DNA of 64,000 bases from the NCBI RefSeq assembly GCF_029873635.1, contig NC_080428.1:62235957-62299956 (forward strand), written 5' to 3'. The position numbers were made by a program, and so were the translations under genes. Below, in pieces: positions 27,853 through 34,810 of the stretch; the stretch's first letter is position 1, and every line of letters starts with the position of its first letter. This stretch comes from Malania oleifera. Its lineage: Eukaryota > Streptophyta > Magnoliopsida > Santalales > Ximeniaceae. Below the pieces are notes generated by a model. It searched no databases and was not told the origin of the DNA. It worked only from the letters and a program-made list of their open reading frames with translations.

Positions 27853-28175
27853 ATATAACATAAAGACCCGAAGGATTGAGGGAGAACGAGGAGGCCGGAG
27901 AGGCCCATGGCGTCGGAGGGATCGTGAAGGAGGAATCTAGAGCGGTAGGTGAGATCGGAATCGTTGGATTTGGTAGGGGAAGTGGAGTGGTGGTGGTGGA
28001 GGAGAAGGGGAAGTTCGGAGGCGGCGATGGGGTCGTCGAATAGGTCTTCTCCGACGAGGATGTCAGAGGGGTCGAAGCGGAGAGGAGCGTCCACGTGCAA
28101 TGACGGCTTGCACAGCCTCATCACCCTGAACGCCAACGAGTGCGATCCCTGCGCCCCGCCGCCGCCGCCGCTCAT
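49..28175 (-). CDS. TRAPPC13: TRAPPC13-like trafficking protein particle complex subunit (DUF974), last exon off the left edge
   Basis: Subunit of a TRAPP tethering complex that acts in vesicle traffic at the Golgi and related membranes; this role is known from the family, not shown here. Ten exons join in frame: 28175-27868, 27749-27665, 19848-19718, 19613-19511, 19357-19343, 17701-17556, 17405-17210, 16244-16170, 612-496 and 93-49, all with GT donors and AG acceptors. They encode 407 residues and match the plant family along the whole length, for example [13 protein letters not shown] near the N-terminus, [19 protein letters not shown] in the middle and [13 protein letters not shown] late. 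The family is about 440 residues long, so roughly 30 C-terminal residues lie beyond the left edge. The start is the only ATG ahead of the conserved block and is followed by a glycine run. No stop or frameshift was seen. Introns 2 and 8 (7.8 and 15.6 kb) are swollen by transposons. Confidence 0.93.
496..612 (-). CDS. TRAPPC13: TRAPPC13 exon 9
   Basis: Acceptor TTCCGTAG, donor GTAAGA; 39 codons reading [20 protein letters not shown] then [19 protein letters not shown]. It joins exon 8 in phase 0 to give ...KPFLVHLNLTN, as the family expects. Confidence 0.93.
613..1975. other. Start of TRAPPC13 intron 8 interior, no gene recognised
   Basis: AT-rich intron DNA. The stretch near 1440-1500 (CCCAACCCTTCAAAACAGCC) resembles untranslated Gypsy sequence often seen in plant genomes, but I could not delimit an element. 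Confidence 0.4.
2067..2641 (-). pseudogene. L1 zinc-binding reverse-transcriptase C-terminal domain remnant
   Basis: [20 protein letters not shown] followed by LQKNDFSHQ, then [20 protein letters not shown], typical of the zf-RVT domain that closes plant L1 ORF2. Frameshifts separate the two halves. Confidence 0.8.
3322..4900 (-). pseudogene. L1 reverse transcriptase remnant (interrupted)
   Basis: Pieces in order on the minus strand: [20 protein letters not shown] (near 4740-4660), [35 protein letters not shown] and [11 protein letters not shown], the catalytic F/YADD position now reading TDD, followed by [15 protein letters not shown]. The hAT-like insertion at 3914-4582 splits the domain. 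Confidence 0.82.
3914..4582. mobile_element. hAT-like non-autonomous element, copy 1
   Basis: A 669-bp AT-rich element with terminal inverted repeats around GGTCTTAAATTT (CCAGGGTCTTAAATTTC at the left, ...AAATTTAAGACCTC at the right). It is flanked by the 8-bp direct repeat GCACACCA at 3906-3913 and 4583-4590, the TSD size of hAT transposons. The interior is full of GAAATTTC-like words and has no transposase. It interrupts the L1 reverse transcriptase. A second copy in the opposite orientation lies at 53446-56132. Confidence 0.8.
5486..5846 (-). pseudogene. L1 endonuclease domain remnant
   Basis: Endonuclease/exonuclease/phosphatase-type domain that nicks target DNA in L1 elements. Visible are [20 protein letters not shown], then [19 protein letters not shown] (the GDFN metal-site motif as GSDFN) and [14 protein letters not shown]. 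The domain is split between two overlapping frames, hence frameshifted. Confidence 0.8.
7678..7971 (+). pseudogene. Copia 1 gag fragment
   Basis: Reads [20 protein letters not shown] then [20 protein letters not shown], the C-terminal part of a plant Copia gag (UBN2-type region), with a stop before the protease. Confidence 0.7.
8270..9314 (+). pseudogene. Copia 1 GAG-pre-integrase and integrase remnant
   Basis: [13 protein letters not shown] (GAG-pre-integrase) is near 8360. [20 protein letters not shown] is near 8540, then [14 protein letters not shown] and [20 protein letters not shown] from the integrase core. Frames change several times. Confidence 0.8.
9487..10291 (+). pseudogene. Copia 1 reverse transcriptase remnant
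   Basis: [20 protein letters not shown], then [28 protein letters not shown] (catalytic YVDD) and [15 protein letters not shown], in the usual Copia order. Part of the middle (the PPGF/QAPRAW region) is deleted and frames shift. Confidence 0.83.
10987..11162 (+). repeat. Copia 1 3' LTR
   Basis: The 176-bp LTR begins TGTTAATAGTTATT after the polypurine tract and ends CTCAACA. It contains GAGTTAGTAAAGG and the TATA box TATAAATAGAGGGAGAGACC, shared with the LTRs at 20347 and 25777. Confidence 0.8.
11180..11310 (-). pseudogene. Gypsy integrase fragment
   Basis: [20 protein letters not shown] then ITFVVVDCL matches the Gypsy integrase start of the D-D-E core (SMDFIEGLPKSHGKS-type). It is followed toward the left by the Copia 1 LTR. 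Confidence 0.65.
11500..12260 (-). pseudogene. Gypsy reverse transcriptase (C-terminal) and RNase H remnant
   Basis: [25 protein letters not shown] sequence near 11960-11910 (thumb/connection), then [17 protein letters not shown] and [20 protein letters not shown] at the start of RNase H. The upstream reverse-transcriptase part [20 protein letters not shown] straddles the LINE insertion site. Confidence 0.72.
12277..13676 (+). mobile_element. RTE-type LINE, 5'-truncated, with perfect 16-bp TSD
   Basis: A 1,400-bp non-LTR element ending in a TTG microsatellite (about 13660-13676), typical of RTE 3' ends. It is flanked on both sides by ATAAATCGGTTTAGGT (12261-12276 and 13677-13692). It carries a long open reverse-transcriptase frame and inserted into the Gypsy reverse transcriptase, whose protein reading continues across the empty site. 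Perfect TSDs and a long open frame suggest one of the younger insertions here. Confidence 0.92.
12334..13431 (+). pseudogene. RTE LINE reverse transcriptase, open for 365 codons but altered
   Basis: Reads [39 protein letters not shown], a [16 protein letters not shown] block (motif A) and [13 protein letters not shown] (motif C). The catalytic YADD is FAND, a likely inactivating change. The frame runs upstream of the first ATG to the 5' truncation ([14 protein letters not shown]). A one-base frameshift near 13410 cuts off the C-terminal block, which continues as [11 protein letters not shown], then [14 protein letters not shown] to about 13640. Confidence 0.88.
14508..15000 (-). pseudogene. 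Gypsy gag remnant
   Basis: [20 protein letters not shown] (near 14930), then [20 protein letters not shown] and [19 protein letters not shown], the pattern of a retrotransposon gag domain. Frames are broken between the blocks. Confidence 0.65.
15870..16169. other. AT-rich end of TRAPPC13 intron 8 next to exon 8
   Basis: Low-complexity T-rich DNA (TTTTTTATTTTTTATTTTTT near 16060). No gene or bounded repeat recognised. Confidence 0.5.
16170..16244 (-). CDS. TRAPPC13: TRAPPC13 exon 8
   Basis: Acceptor TTCTGCAG, donor GTAATT; 25 codons reading [17 protein letters not shown] then VVLEKPFL. A 15.6-kb transposon-filled intron follows before exon 9. Confidence 0.92.
16245..17209. other. TRAPPC13 intron 7, nothing recognised
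   Basis: 965 bp of unique-looking AT-rich sequence with a poly(A) run near 16560. I see no gene or bounded repeat. Confidence 0.5.
17210..17405 (-). CDS. TRAPPC13: TRAPPC13 exon 7
   Basis: Acceptor GTATCAG, donor GTGAGT. It encodes [20 protein letters not shown] and [20 protein letters not shown] through QQILGS, a highly conserved stretch, ending in phase 0. Confidence 0.93.
17556..17701 (-). CDS. TRAPPC13: TRAPPC13 exon 6
   Basis: Acceptor TATCAG, donor GTGAGT. It encodes [20 protein letters not shown], then [20 protein letters not shown], ending with the first two bases of an Arg codon. Confidence 0.93.
17829..18163. mobile_element. Short TIR element (MITE-like), TRAPPC13 intron 5
   Basis: The left end CATTTGGTTCATGGAATGGA is mirrored at the right by ...TCTATTCCGCAAACCAAATG (reverse complement CATTTGGTTTGCGGAATAGA). 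About 335 bp, no coding sequence, TSD not clear. One of several elements here that open with a TTTGGTT motif. Confidence 0.6.
18279..18563. mobile_element. Mutator-like MITE with long inverted repeats
   Basis: The left arm GGCCAAAAGACATTGATCCC runs on through AAGACACTCACCTCCC. It is mirrored at the right end; the reverse complement starts GGCAAAAGATACTGACCTCC and also contains AAGACACTCACCTCCC. Arms are about 60 bp and the total is about 285 bp. Flanks share AAATACA (left AAATACAC, right AAAATACAT), compatible with a 9-bp TSD. No transposase. Confidence 0.62.
18853..19160. mobile_element. Short TIR element (MITE-like), TRAPPC13 intron 5
   Basis: The left end TTTTGGTTCGGCGAAACAGT then TATTCCTTGGAATA is imperfectly mirrored by ...ATTCGTAAGAATAGTCATTCCGC then AAAGCAAACATATCC. 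About 300 bp, no TSD determined, no coding sequence. Confidence 0.45.
19343..19357 (-). CDS. TRAPPC13: TRAPPC13 micro-exon 5 (15 bp, VRVVK)
   Basis: Fifteen bases, GTC CGT GTC GTC AAG, lie between ATGCAG and GTAGGT. They supply VRVVK, which the family has between SVRTK and the [11 protein letters not shown] block. Both flanking exons are in phase 0, so skipping it would remove five residues without a frameshift. It is too short for most gene finders. Confidence 0.9.
19511..19613 (-). CDS. TRAPPC13: TRAPPC13 exon 4
   Basis: The exon follows TTTGTAG and ends AAG before GTAATG. It reads [20 protein letters not shown] then [14 protein letters not shown], continuing exon 3 in frame. Confidence 0.93.
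19718..19848 (-). CDS. TRAPPC13: TRAPPC13 exon 3
   Basis: The acceptor is TTGGCAG and the donor GTTAGT. It encodes [37 protein letters not shown] and the first two bases of a Thr codon. This is among the best conserved blocks of the family. Confidence 0.93.
20347..20527 (+). repeat. Copia 2 5' LTR
   Basis: A 181-bp LTR, the counterpart of 25777-25954, sharing GGTTATTTAGTCATTTAGCA and the end TTTTACCCAATTATTCAACA. The expected initial TG has decayed to TT. Confidence 0.82.
20528..20540 (+). promoter_or_regulatory. Copia 2 primer-binding site (initiator tRNA-Met)
   Basis: TGGTATCAGAGCA directly abuts the 5' LTR end, the standard plant Copia PBS complementary to the 3' end of initiator tRNA-Met. 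Confidence 0.85.
20752..21507 (+). pseudogene. Gypsy (chromovirus) integrase C-terminus and chromodomain fragment
   Basis: A 251-codon open frame. It holds an integrase tail ([51 protein letters not shown]) fused, after loss of the middle, to a chromodomain ([20 protein letters not shown] then [20 protein letters not shown]). The chromodomain would read histone marks and guide integration. The frame ends just after GGGGGAGAA, the expected polypurine tract of such elements. It is inserted within Copia 2. Confidence 0.85.
21490..21959. repeat. Perfect 90-bp inverted repeat inside the Gypsy fragment
   Basis: Bases 21490-21579 are the exact reverse complement of 21870-21959, with 290 bp between. 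The right arm is the sense strand of the integrase core; the left arm is an antisense copy placed immediately after the polypurine tract. A transcript would fold into a long hairpin. Confidence 0.92.
21581..21997 (+). pseudogene. Gypsy RNase H junction and integrase fragment, rearranged
   Basis: The frame reads [20 protein letters not shown] (region between reverse transcriptase and RNase H), then jumps to the integrase zinc-finger region [20 protein letters not shown] then [12 protein letters not shown], then to the core [20 protein letters not shown]. Large internal deletions have joined these blocks. They come from upstream of the chromodomain in a normal element yet lie downstream of it here. 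Confidence 0.82.
21998..22610. other. Unassigned filler within Copia 2, with a diverged internal repeat
   Basis: No domain recognised. Related words recur: GATGGGATAGCGTCC at about 22236 and GTTGGGATGGCGTCC at about 22558, and GTTCACTGTGTACTTCAGATTT and GTTCGCTGTGTATTTCTGATTT (quoted only as similar strings). This points to an old tandem duplication of roughly 250-320 bp. Confidence 0.5.
22620..23760 (+). pseudogene. Copia 2 protease and integrase remnant
   Basis: [20 protein letters not shown] carries the Copia protease active-site region (DSG/A-type). Then come [17 protein letters not shown] (GAG-pre-integrase), [20 protein letters not shown] and QNGVAKEK from the integrase core. Stops and frame changes throughout. 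Confidence 0.83.
24370..25204 (+). pseudogene. Copia 2 reverse transcriptase remnant
   Basis: [63 protein letters not shown] (catalytic YMDD at 24874-24885) and [15 protein letters not shown], in order. In-frame stops and a frameshift before the last block make it inactive. Confidence 0.87.
25777..25954 (+). repeat. Copia 2 3' LTR
   Basis: 178 bp beginning TGTTAACGGTTATTTAGTC and ending TTATTTAACA, with the TATA box TATAAATAGAGGGAGAGACC near 25890. Preceded by the polypurine tract. Confidence 0.85.
26656..27664. other. Left-over TRAPPC13 intron 2 sequence before exon 2
   Basis: AT-rich intron DNA without a recognised gene or bounded repeat. Confidence 0.45.
27665..27749 (-). CDS. TRAPPC13: TRAPPC13 exon 2
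   Basis: The exon lies between ...TTGCAG and GTGAGT and completes the split glycine codon of exon 1. It reads [18 protein letters not shown] then [10 protein letters not shown], ending in phase 0. The 7.8-kb intron that follows contains a Copia element. Confidence 0.93.
27812..27852. repeat. (GT)n(GA)n compound microsatellite in TRAPPC13 intron 1
   Basis: (GT) at about 27812-27828 followed by (GA) at 27829-27852. On the gene strand this is a long CT tract then CA, just downstream of the donor in a 118-bp intron. Confidence 0.9.
27868..28175 (-). CDS. TRAPPC13: TRAPPC13 exon 1 (start codon)
   Basis: The ATG is at 28175-28173. The exon reads [20 protein letters not shown] and runs on to [11 protein letters not shown], ending TTC-GG before GTCTTT (phase 2). 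The first intron is only 118 bp and carries a CT/CA microsatellite. The 5' UTR side also has a (GA)n run. Confidence 0.93.
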
Positions 28176-28182
28176 CTCTGCT

Positions 28183-28204
28183 TCTCTCTCTCTCTCTCTC
28201 TCTC
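28183..28204. repeat. (TC)n repeat in the TRAPPC13 5' UTR
   Basis: About 11 TC units starting 8 bases upstream of the start codon; on the gene strand a (GA)n leader, common in plant 5' UTRs. Confidence 0.85.
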
Positions 28205-28779
28205 AAAATCCAAATTCAGTTCTCCAGGAGGACGCCTACTGCCAAATGAACTCGTTGAAGTATGAACTGTCGAAGGAACGAAGCCTGCTCATTTGAGTTA
28301 TTTCCCCTCAAGTTCTTCACCCAAAGACAGAAAAATGTTTTTCAAAATGCAACGGGCGAGCTTGATTAAGAAAAAAAGAAGAAGAAAAACCTGAAGACAC
28401 TAGAGCATAAAAAATATTTACATGACATTTGTATTAATAATTTATTATTTTAAATACGGCATTAATGTCCAATCATTCAAAATAATAACGAGAATTTGGT
28501 CTTAAAAGTAAGATTCTTATGATAATGAAATTTTCATAGAACTTACCTAAACGTTGGAATAGAATGCTCATATTTTGTGAGAGTATTACATTATCAGGAA
28601 TATTAAGGTAAACATAGCAATAGATTTTAGTATCAAACAAGTGTGAATAAGATGTTATGACATCAACGGATCATATTCTCAAAAACGTTAAAAATGTCGC
28701 AACTAAACGTTTTACAAAGAGATACAAGACTTTTCAAAAATTTAATAAAGTCCTCTTGAATGACAAAAACACATAGACC
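28205..28779. other. TRAPPC13 upstream region
   Basis: Promoter-side DNA of TRAPPC13. I recognise no certain TATA box. Bases about 28430-28570 are a diverged relative of about 26380-26540 (shared TTAATAATTTATTA, AATTTGGTC and AAAACTTA-like words), so an old repeat copy probably lies here. Confidence 0.4.
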
Positions 28780-30430
28780 TTCCTTATTTTAAAAGTCTTA
28801 TAGAGCTTGTTCAATATCCTATAGCTTTTCCATTTTTTTCCTTTTTTAACACAAACTTAACTTTGTTAACTCTAGTGTTGCTAATAAATCTCACATTTTT
28901 TGTACTTTCATTATTTGTCAATTTTAACTTTTAAGTCTTCTATTTGATCTTCATTAAATAACTTCATCATCTCTGTTTTATTTTTTCTTCCGACAATATC
29001 ATCCTCACTTTTTATACATTTTACATTACCTCAGTCCTTACTTTTTTTTTTTTTTCCTCTAACTTTAGTAAGTTTAAATATATTTGTTTCTCCTTCTTTT
29101 GTATCTATTGTAGCATACAAATTATTAAATAATTTATTTTTAGTTTCACTAATGACCTTCTTGTATCTTTCTCACTTTTTTATACTTTTCAAAATTTTAT
29201 ATGTATGTTCTATGTTTTTGTCATGTTTTATACCGAATTCTTTTTTTTTTTACAACTTTTTGGACATCTTGATCCCACCACCAACTTTCTTTACTGTTTG
29301 AGAGTTTACCTCTTGATTTACTTAAAATCTTTTTTACTATCTTTTTTGTAGAGCTATTTATTTTATTCTAAAGAGTGTGTCTGCATCATCCTTTATTGCT
29401 CGGTCTCTATCTTTGATAAGATAATTTTATTTTTAAATTTTATTATATTTTTTCCTTATAGGTTTCGCTACTTGGTTCTTTTACACTACTATACTTGGTT
29501 CTATTTTTAATACATATATCTAACAATAAAACTATAGTTAAACTTTTACTTGAAATAACTTTACAATCCTTACACACTAAATGATCTACCCTTCTAGTTA
29601 AGGAAAAACTTTTATTTTGTGTACTTTTGAAGGTTAATAAGTGTTCTTCTCTCTTCTTAAAGCAAGTATTTGTTGTAATAAAATCATATGACATGATAAA
29701 GTCTAAGATCATTTTCCTATGCTCATTTTTGTCTTTATATTCATATCATCTATGTGTTCTCTCATAACTTTTATTTTATCTTCCAATGTATTCATTCAAA
29801 TCTATATGAATATTTTCTTAGTCCTTGATATCTCTTTTATAATATTATCCATATTTTGAAAAAATTATCTCTTAAAGTTTTCTACTAAGCCTACTTGAGG
29901 AACATAAACACTAATGGCATTTATTATCTCTTGTCCTAAGACCATCTTAATTTTTATAATTTATTCCTTGCTCTTTTAACACCTGCAGCGCTATCTTTTA
30001 AGTTAGATTTGTCTACAATAATTCTTAACTCATTCTTATGTTTTTCTTTTCGACTATATCAAAGTTTGAAACTTGATTTTTCAATTTCTCTTACTTTCTC
30101 CTTCACCCACTTAGTTTCTTGAAAACAAATTAGATTAATTTTTCTTCTAATCATTGTGTTCACAATTTTCATACTTTTCACTTGTAAGCGTCTCTATATT
30201 CCAAGTTATTAATCTAATCCTAATATCTTGAACTAACTTCTTTACCCACTCACGTCTAGAATGATGTAGGAACTCATATTTGATACCGTACTCAAGCGTA
30301 GACACAATGAGTCGCTTCGGGACGACAACCTAGTCCACCCTCGCTCGCTTTGTGCTACATTCGGGTGATATAAGTGTAATGTGCTACTTGTAGGGGACAT
30401 TTTAGCGAATAATCGATAAGGATTCATATC
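28780..30430 (-). mobile_element. RTE-type LINE 5' part (endonuclease region), degenerate
   Basis: On the minus strand, ERGWTRLSSRSDSLCLRLST is near 30330, then REWVKKLVQDIRIRLITWNI near 30220 (start of the endonuclease, TWNI block), and DFITTNTCFKKREEHLLTFK then STQNKSFSLTRRVDHLVCKD near 29680-29540. Riddled with stops. It lies in the intergenic region between MED16 and TRAPPC13 and complements the 3'-half RTE copies at 12277 and 58977. Confidence 0.72.
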
Positions 30431-31075
30431 TTAGTGATTTGATAAGTTTTATGCTAGTTGTTAGCTACCTAATGCAACTCTCCTTTAATCAGGCTTAAGA
30501 CTGAATGTGTGTGAAAAAAATTAGAACATTAAGTGCATCACAAGCCCAAAGTTAAATTTGATTAAAGCACAATGCAAAATTATATTAAATCTCAGCCAAA
30601 TAACGTAATCCAATTTCAGATAAAATGTGCAAAACCTGTGCTCAAGTCCATTTTGGTATTAACAAAATGTGTCTTTAGTCTTGAAATTAAATTGTATGAT
30701 TCAATAAAATGTGAAATAAAATTATCAAAATTTACTGATTATGTATGAAATGTTTGAATTCTCTTGAAATGTTTGAATTCTTTACTCTCAAAAGCATTTC
30801 TAATGAAAATTAATAACTATCACGAACCCAGGCAGTAATAGAGAGGAAGAAAATGACACGTGAGCTCATGCTCTGTTTTATTTACCGCTCATGGAAACTA
30901 CCATCCTATGATAAATTGCAAGACTCTAAACCAGTTGCTTGTGTAAGTTAACGTAGTATCAAAAATATGAATTTCGAAAATTAAATTTGTATAGATACGT
31001 TCTCCCAGCCAAGGTTAGCACCACCCCAAAAATTTTGCATCCAATTCACCCCAACTCCCGGAAAGTTTTGGATTG

Positions 31076-31133
<58 letters not shown>

Positions 31134-32526
31134 AATAGTGCAAGCCAATATCAAAGAAGGCTAAATTCAGGAAATTTTAAAACCAAATAAGAGTATTTGC
31201 ATTTACAAGTCCGTCAAATTTGTGTACAAGGCAGACAATGACTACTTGTTTGGGAGACTGCTCGTTTAATGAGAAATTCTTAAAAAAGGTGCTAATAACA
31301 AAGCTACTATGTGCAAATCTTTCCTGTGGTACTATCACTGTTACATTTATCCGCCTACATCACTTTAAAATTGCTTCATCCACCTGCCTTCAAGTGTAAC
31401 GAGTACACAATACAAACATTTTCTAGGCATCATCCATCCCCACAACCCTACTGAGAGAGAGAACTAGGATGGACAATCCTCACATCCTGCTCTGAAAGCC
31501 ACCAGCCACCATATCACACAGGAGAGCATTTAACGTGGTGGGGCAGCAAGATTTGCCCATCTTTGGGCGTGGAATTGCAAGCATTCTTGCCTACCATTTT
31601 GAGCATGGAACTCCTTCTAACTTGGTGTTCGGAGGGGGGGCGCTCGGCATGGCTCCTTGCAGCCCCAAATACTGAATAAAACCACCGGGATTGTGAATGC
31701 AACCCTGCAGAGGACACAATCAAGGAAAGGCAAAGCATTGATACACAATGAGTTGCAGAACTTAGAGTCAATGAACTTTTGGGTCTGGAAGTTGCCAAGA
31801 AAGAAAACTGCTATTAGAGAGCATTATAATAACTTAAAATGGGATCTCCCAAATGGGTTTTTAAAAGAACGGGACAATGAGATAGAAAATATGGTGCTTC
31901 AGAACCTCAACTCTACATTATTTTTCCCCCCTCCAAACTCAACTCCTGCACCCACTACCTGAGTAATCTGCTACTTCTTCTCAAGGAGAAATCAACAAAA
32001 TCGCTCGGTATTGGGCTGGAAAAAAATAAATCATGATTTCACATGGAAGTTCATCCAAACATCATTCCTTTAGAGCAGTAACCAAACACACCTATCTCCT
32101 GAGCAAAATCTGTTACTGCACTTATGACACTGATGTTGACAGATATCAAAGGGGTCTAGGTCATCCTATATATCCTGTGGAAATCAGCAATCAAATGCCC
32201 TGTATCTTTTTCTCTCTCCTTTTTGGTGTGGCTGTGATAGGATGGTTCAAATTGCTGATTTCCTATTGGATCTTAGCTTTATCAGAACGAAGGGGGATCT
32301 TCACTTTTGACATTGATGATTTTCTGTATTCGGTGAGCAACACCTATTCATTACATACCCTGCCAGCAACATGCTGAGGTCAAATGTTCTTAAATGAACT
32401 AAGATCCATGTGTTCATGTTAAACCTTTTCCCTACAAAAATGGCCTTTTCCCTACAAAAATGGCCCTACAAAAATGGGGAGGGGGGAACACATCATACCT
32501 GAAAGAATCTATGAATATGGAGCCAT
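30431..32526. other. MED16 3' flank and intergenic DNA
   Basis: Should contain the MED16 3' UTR near 32.4-32.5 kb. No further gene recognised. Short frames at 31514-31798 and 31657-31962 have no recognisable domain. A (TC)27 repeat lies at 31079-31132 and a triplicated CCCTACAAAAATGG-type word near 32432-32478. Confidence 0.45.
31079..31132. repeat. (TC)27 microsatellite
   Basis: A pure TC tract of 54 bases in the MED16-TRAPPC13 intergenic region. Confidence 0.95.
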
Positions 32527-32673
32527 CTATACAACTCGAACCCAAGCTCCACCACACATTGGGCAGCCATAAGCCCAGCGGCTGATCCACCATATCTCCC
32601 GCTCATTTTGATTTGATGGATTGGTAGCACCAGGTAAAGCAAAAGCAGAAGTCTGTCGCAAACATCTTATGCA
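32527..32673 (-). CDS. MED16: MED16 last exon (stop codon)
   Basis: Acceptor TTGATGCAG; 48 codons and a TAG stop at 32529-32527. It reads CIRCLRQTSAFALPGATNPS, then the C-terminus GCPMCGGAWVRVV. The two CxxC pairs look like a zinc-binding terminus. No canonical AATAAA was noticed on this strand in the next few hundred bases. Confidence 0.95.
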   Translation of the reverse strand, partial: CIRCLRQTSAFALPGATNPSNQNEREIWWISRWAYGCPMCGGAWVRVV

Positions 32674-34775
32674 CTGCATCAAGAAAACAATTAAAATTAT
32701 AACACAGTAAAAGCACGAAATGGAATGCATGAAGGCATGGGGAAGAGTCATAGTGCCTCTTTCTAATGAGAAGAAACTAATAAAAGTTCAATTAAATGTT
32801 CACAATTGTTCCAAAATCAAAACAAAAAATGACCAAAAAACTTGCAGCAATATATTGCACCTAAAATCTCTGGCATGCATTTTCAAAATAATTAATTCAA
32901 TCACTCTATTAATTTATTGCATTTGGTTATTACACAATGATAACTATGCTAACAAAAAGAACATTGGCCACCCAATTTCTTTCTCCTCACAAAATGCTCT
33001 AAATTTTCAAGAAATTCCACCTCCCTATTAGTCACCAATATATGGTTTAATATCATTACTTCTCATTGTACTAAAATATACTGGCAATCTTACTTATTGC
33101 AGTTGGTTTTTTTTGGACAAAATAAACAAGAATCAGCCTATCTGAAGATTAATGCATTGATAATATCCATGCAACAAGAAGATGGTTTTTTTTGGACAAA
33201 ATAAACAAGAATCAGCCTATCTGAAGATTAATGCATAGATAATATCCATGCAACAAGAAGAACATTAGCTGCCAAGTTCCTTTCTCCTTGCAAATGCCTT
33301 AAATATGAAAGAAATTCCACCTCCCCATTGGCCCCTCAATAGATATGGTTTGATCTCATTTACTTTTCATTGTATTAAAACATACTGGCAATGTAACAAA
33401 GAAGCATGCTCCACGACACAATCTGATCTCAAATTCTCAATCATAATCTAAGGTGTTCAATCTTCCCTGTTAGCATGATTTAATTCTCACTTTCTTTAAT
33501 ATCCCAGACCTTTTAAGTTTCCAAGTATATAGTCCTACTTGTGCAATAAAATAGTCATATCAAAAAACCCTATGCTTACATAAAGATGATCCTATAACCA
33601 TGTTATATATATGCACATCAAGGAACAGAGTAATTTCATGATACACTGCCCAGTCTGCCCCACCACCAATTTCGTCGCACATTTTCTAATTTCTGACCCT
33701 CGGAGCATATTAAAAATATTTACATGTGCAATGTGTGTTACATCATTATAAATTAAATAGAGAACATGCAGCATCGCTCTAGCACACTTCGCAACATATA
33801 GAAGAATTAGCACATATACAGACAAAATGGCTAATGGTTAAGCCTGGGATTCAAGGCTCACCATAGAGCTCGGATGATCATATAAACCAAAAAAACTGGA
33901 TGAGGAAATACGGAATCAGAAGCATTTGGAAATAAGGTCAAGAAAATAAAGTACTGAGGTATAACAGAGAGTTTGTATACAACCTTGTACCAAACCCCTT
34001 CAAGACCAGTCTTCCACAGAGCAGTGACGACATCTCTTCGTGATCCCATTATACCAAGATATGTTCCAAGACCCACCGAAGTGTTCAAACCAAAAGCTGC
34101 ATCTCTTTCAGACATTCTCCGCTTCCTTGGCCAGAGTCCATGCACACCATTATTAATATCATAATTTTCGAGTGAGTTCGAATCAAGTAGGTCGCTAGAA
34201 TTACTTTGTTTACGAGGATCATCTGCCAGACCCATATCCTCTGGATCGGACCAGGGTCCACCAAACATATTTCGCCTGTGCCACTCTTCAGCTGGAGGGT
34301 GGAGTTCTAGCTCGCGAAGCAACAAACCAGCAGCATCTGCACCTCTTGGCCTGGGCATATTCTGTGCAGCAGTGCTCATTAGATAAGAAAAGATAAACTG
34401 GGAACTAAAATAACCCATGCCGATAAACAACAAGAGAAGGATAAGGTACCTCCTAGAGAAAAAACAAAAGAAAAGAAAGAGAAAAATATACAATACGAAA
34501 ATCTATCTAGCAAAGCCGTCCAATCCTGTTGGAGGTCCAAGAACCTAAAATTCCTTAAAAGAAACTGAATTGAAACATCCATACAGAAAAAAGGGAAACA
34601 ATTCTGTACCAAAGCAATTGTAAAGGAAGACAGAGATCATTAAAAGTAAGCATTCCCAAAACAACGGCTGCACAAAGCCATGACCTGCTGTCATCTTTAT
34701 GCCTTCCAAAACCTTTAAACAAAACAGACAAAGAGGTCCCCAAGGAACCTTAGAGGCACCCAACATTCACCCTGG

Positions 34776-34810
<35 letters not shown>

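Noticed and set aside
27644..28296. Plus-strand frames over TRAPPC13 exon 1 and the GA/GT repeats
   Set aside because: Antisense shadows of exon 1 and of microsatellites (RERERER-type translation).
31514..32377. Frames of about 94-114 codons downstream of MED16
   Set aside because: No recognisable family, no splice partners, and at chance length for this base composition.
33858..34493. 211-codon minus frame taken as one exon
   Set aside because: Only 34361-33984 matches MED16; the flanks translate to intron sequence beyond clear AG and GT sites.
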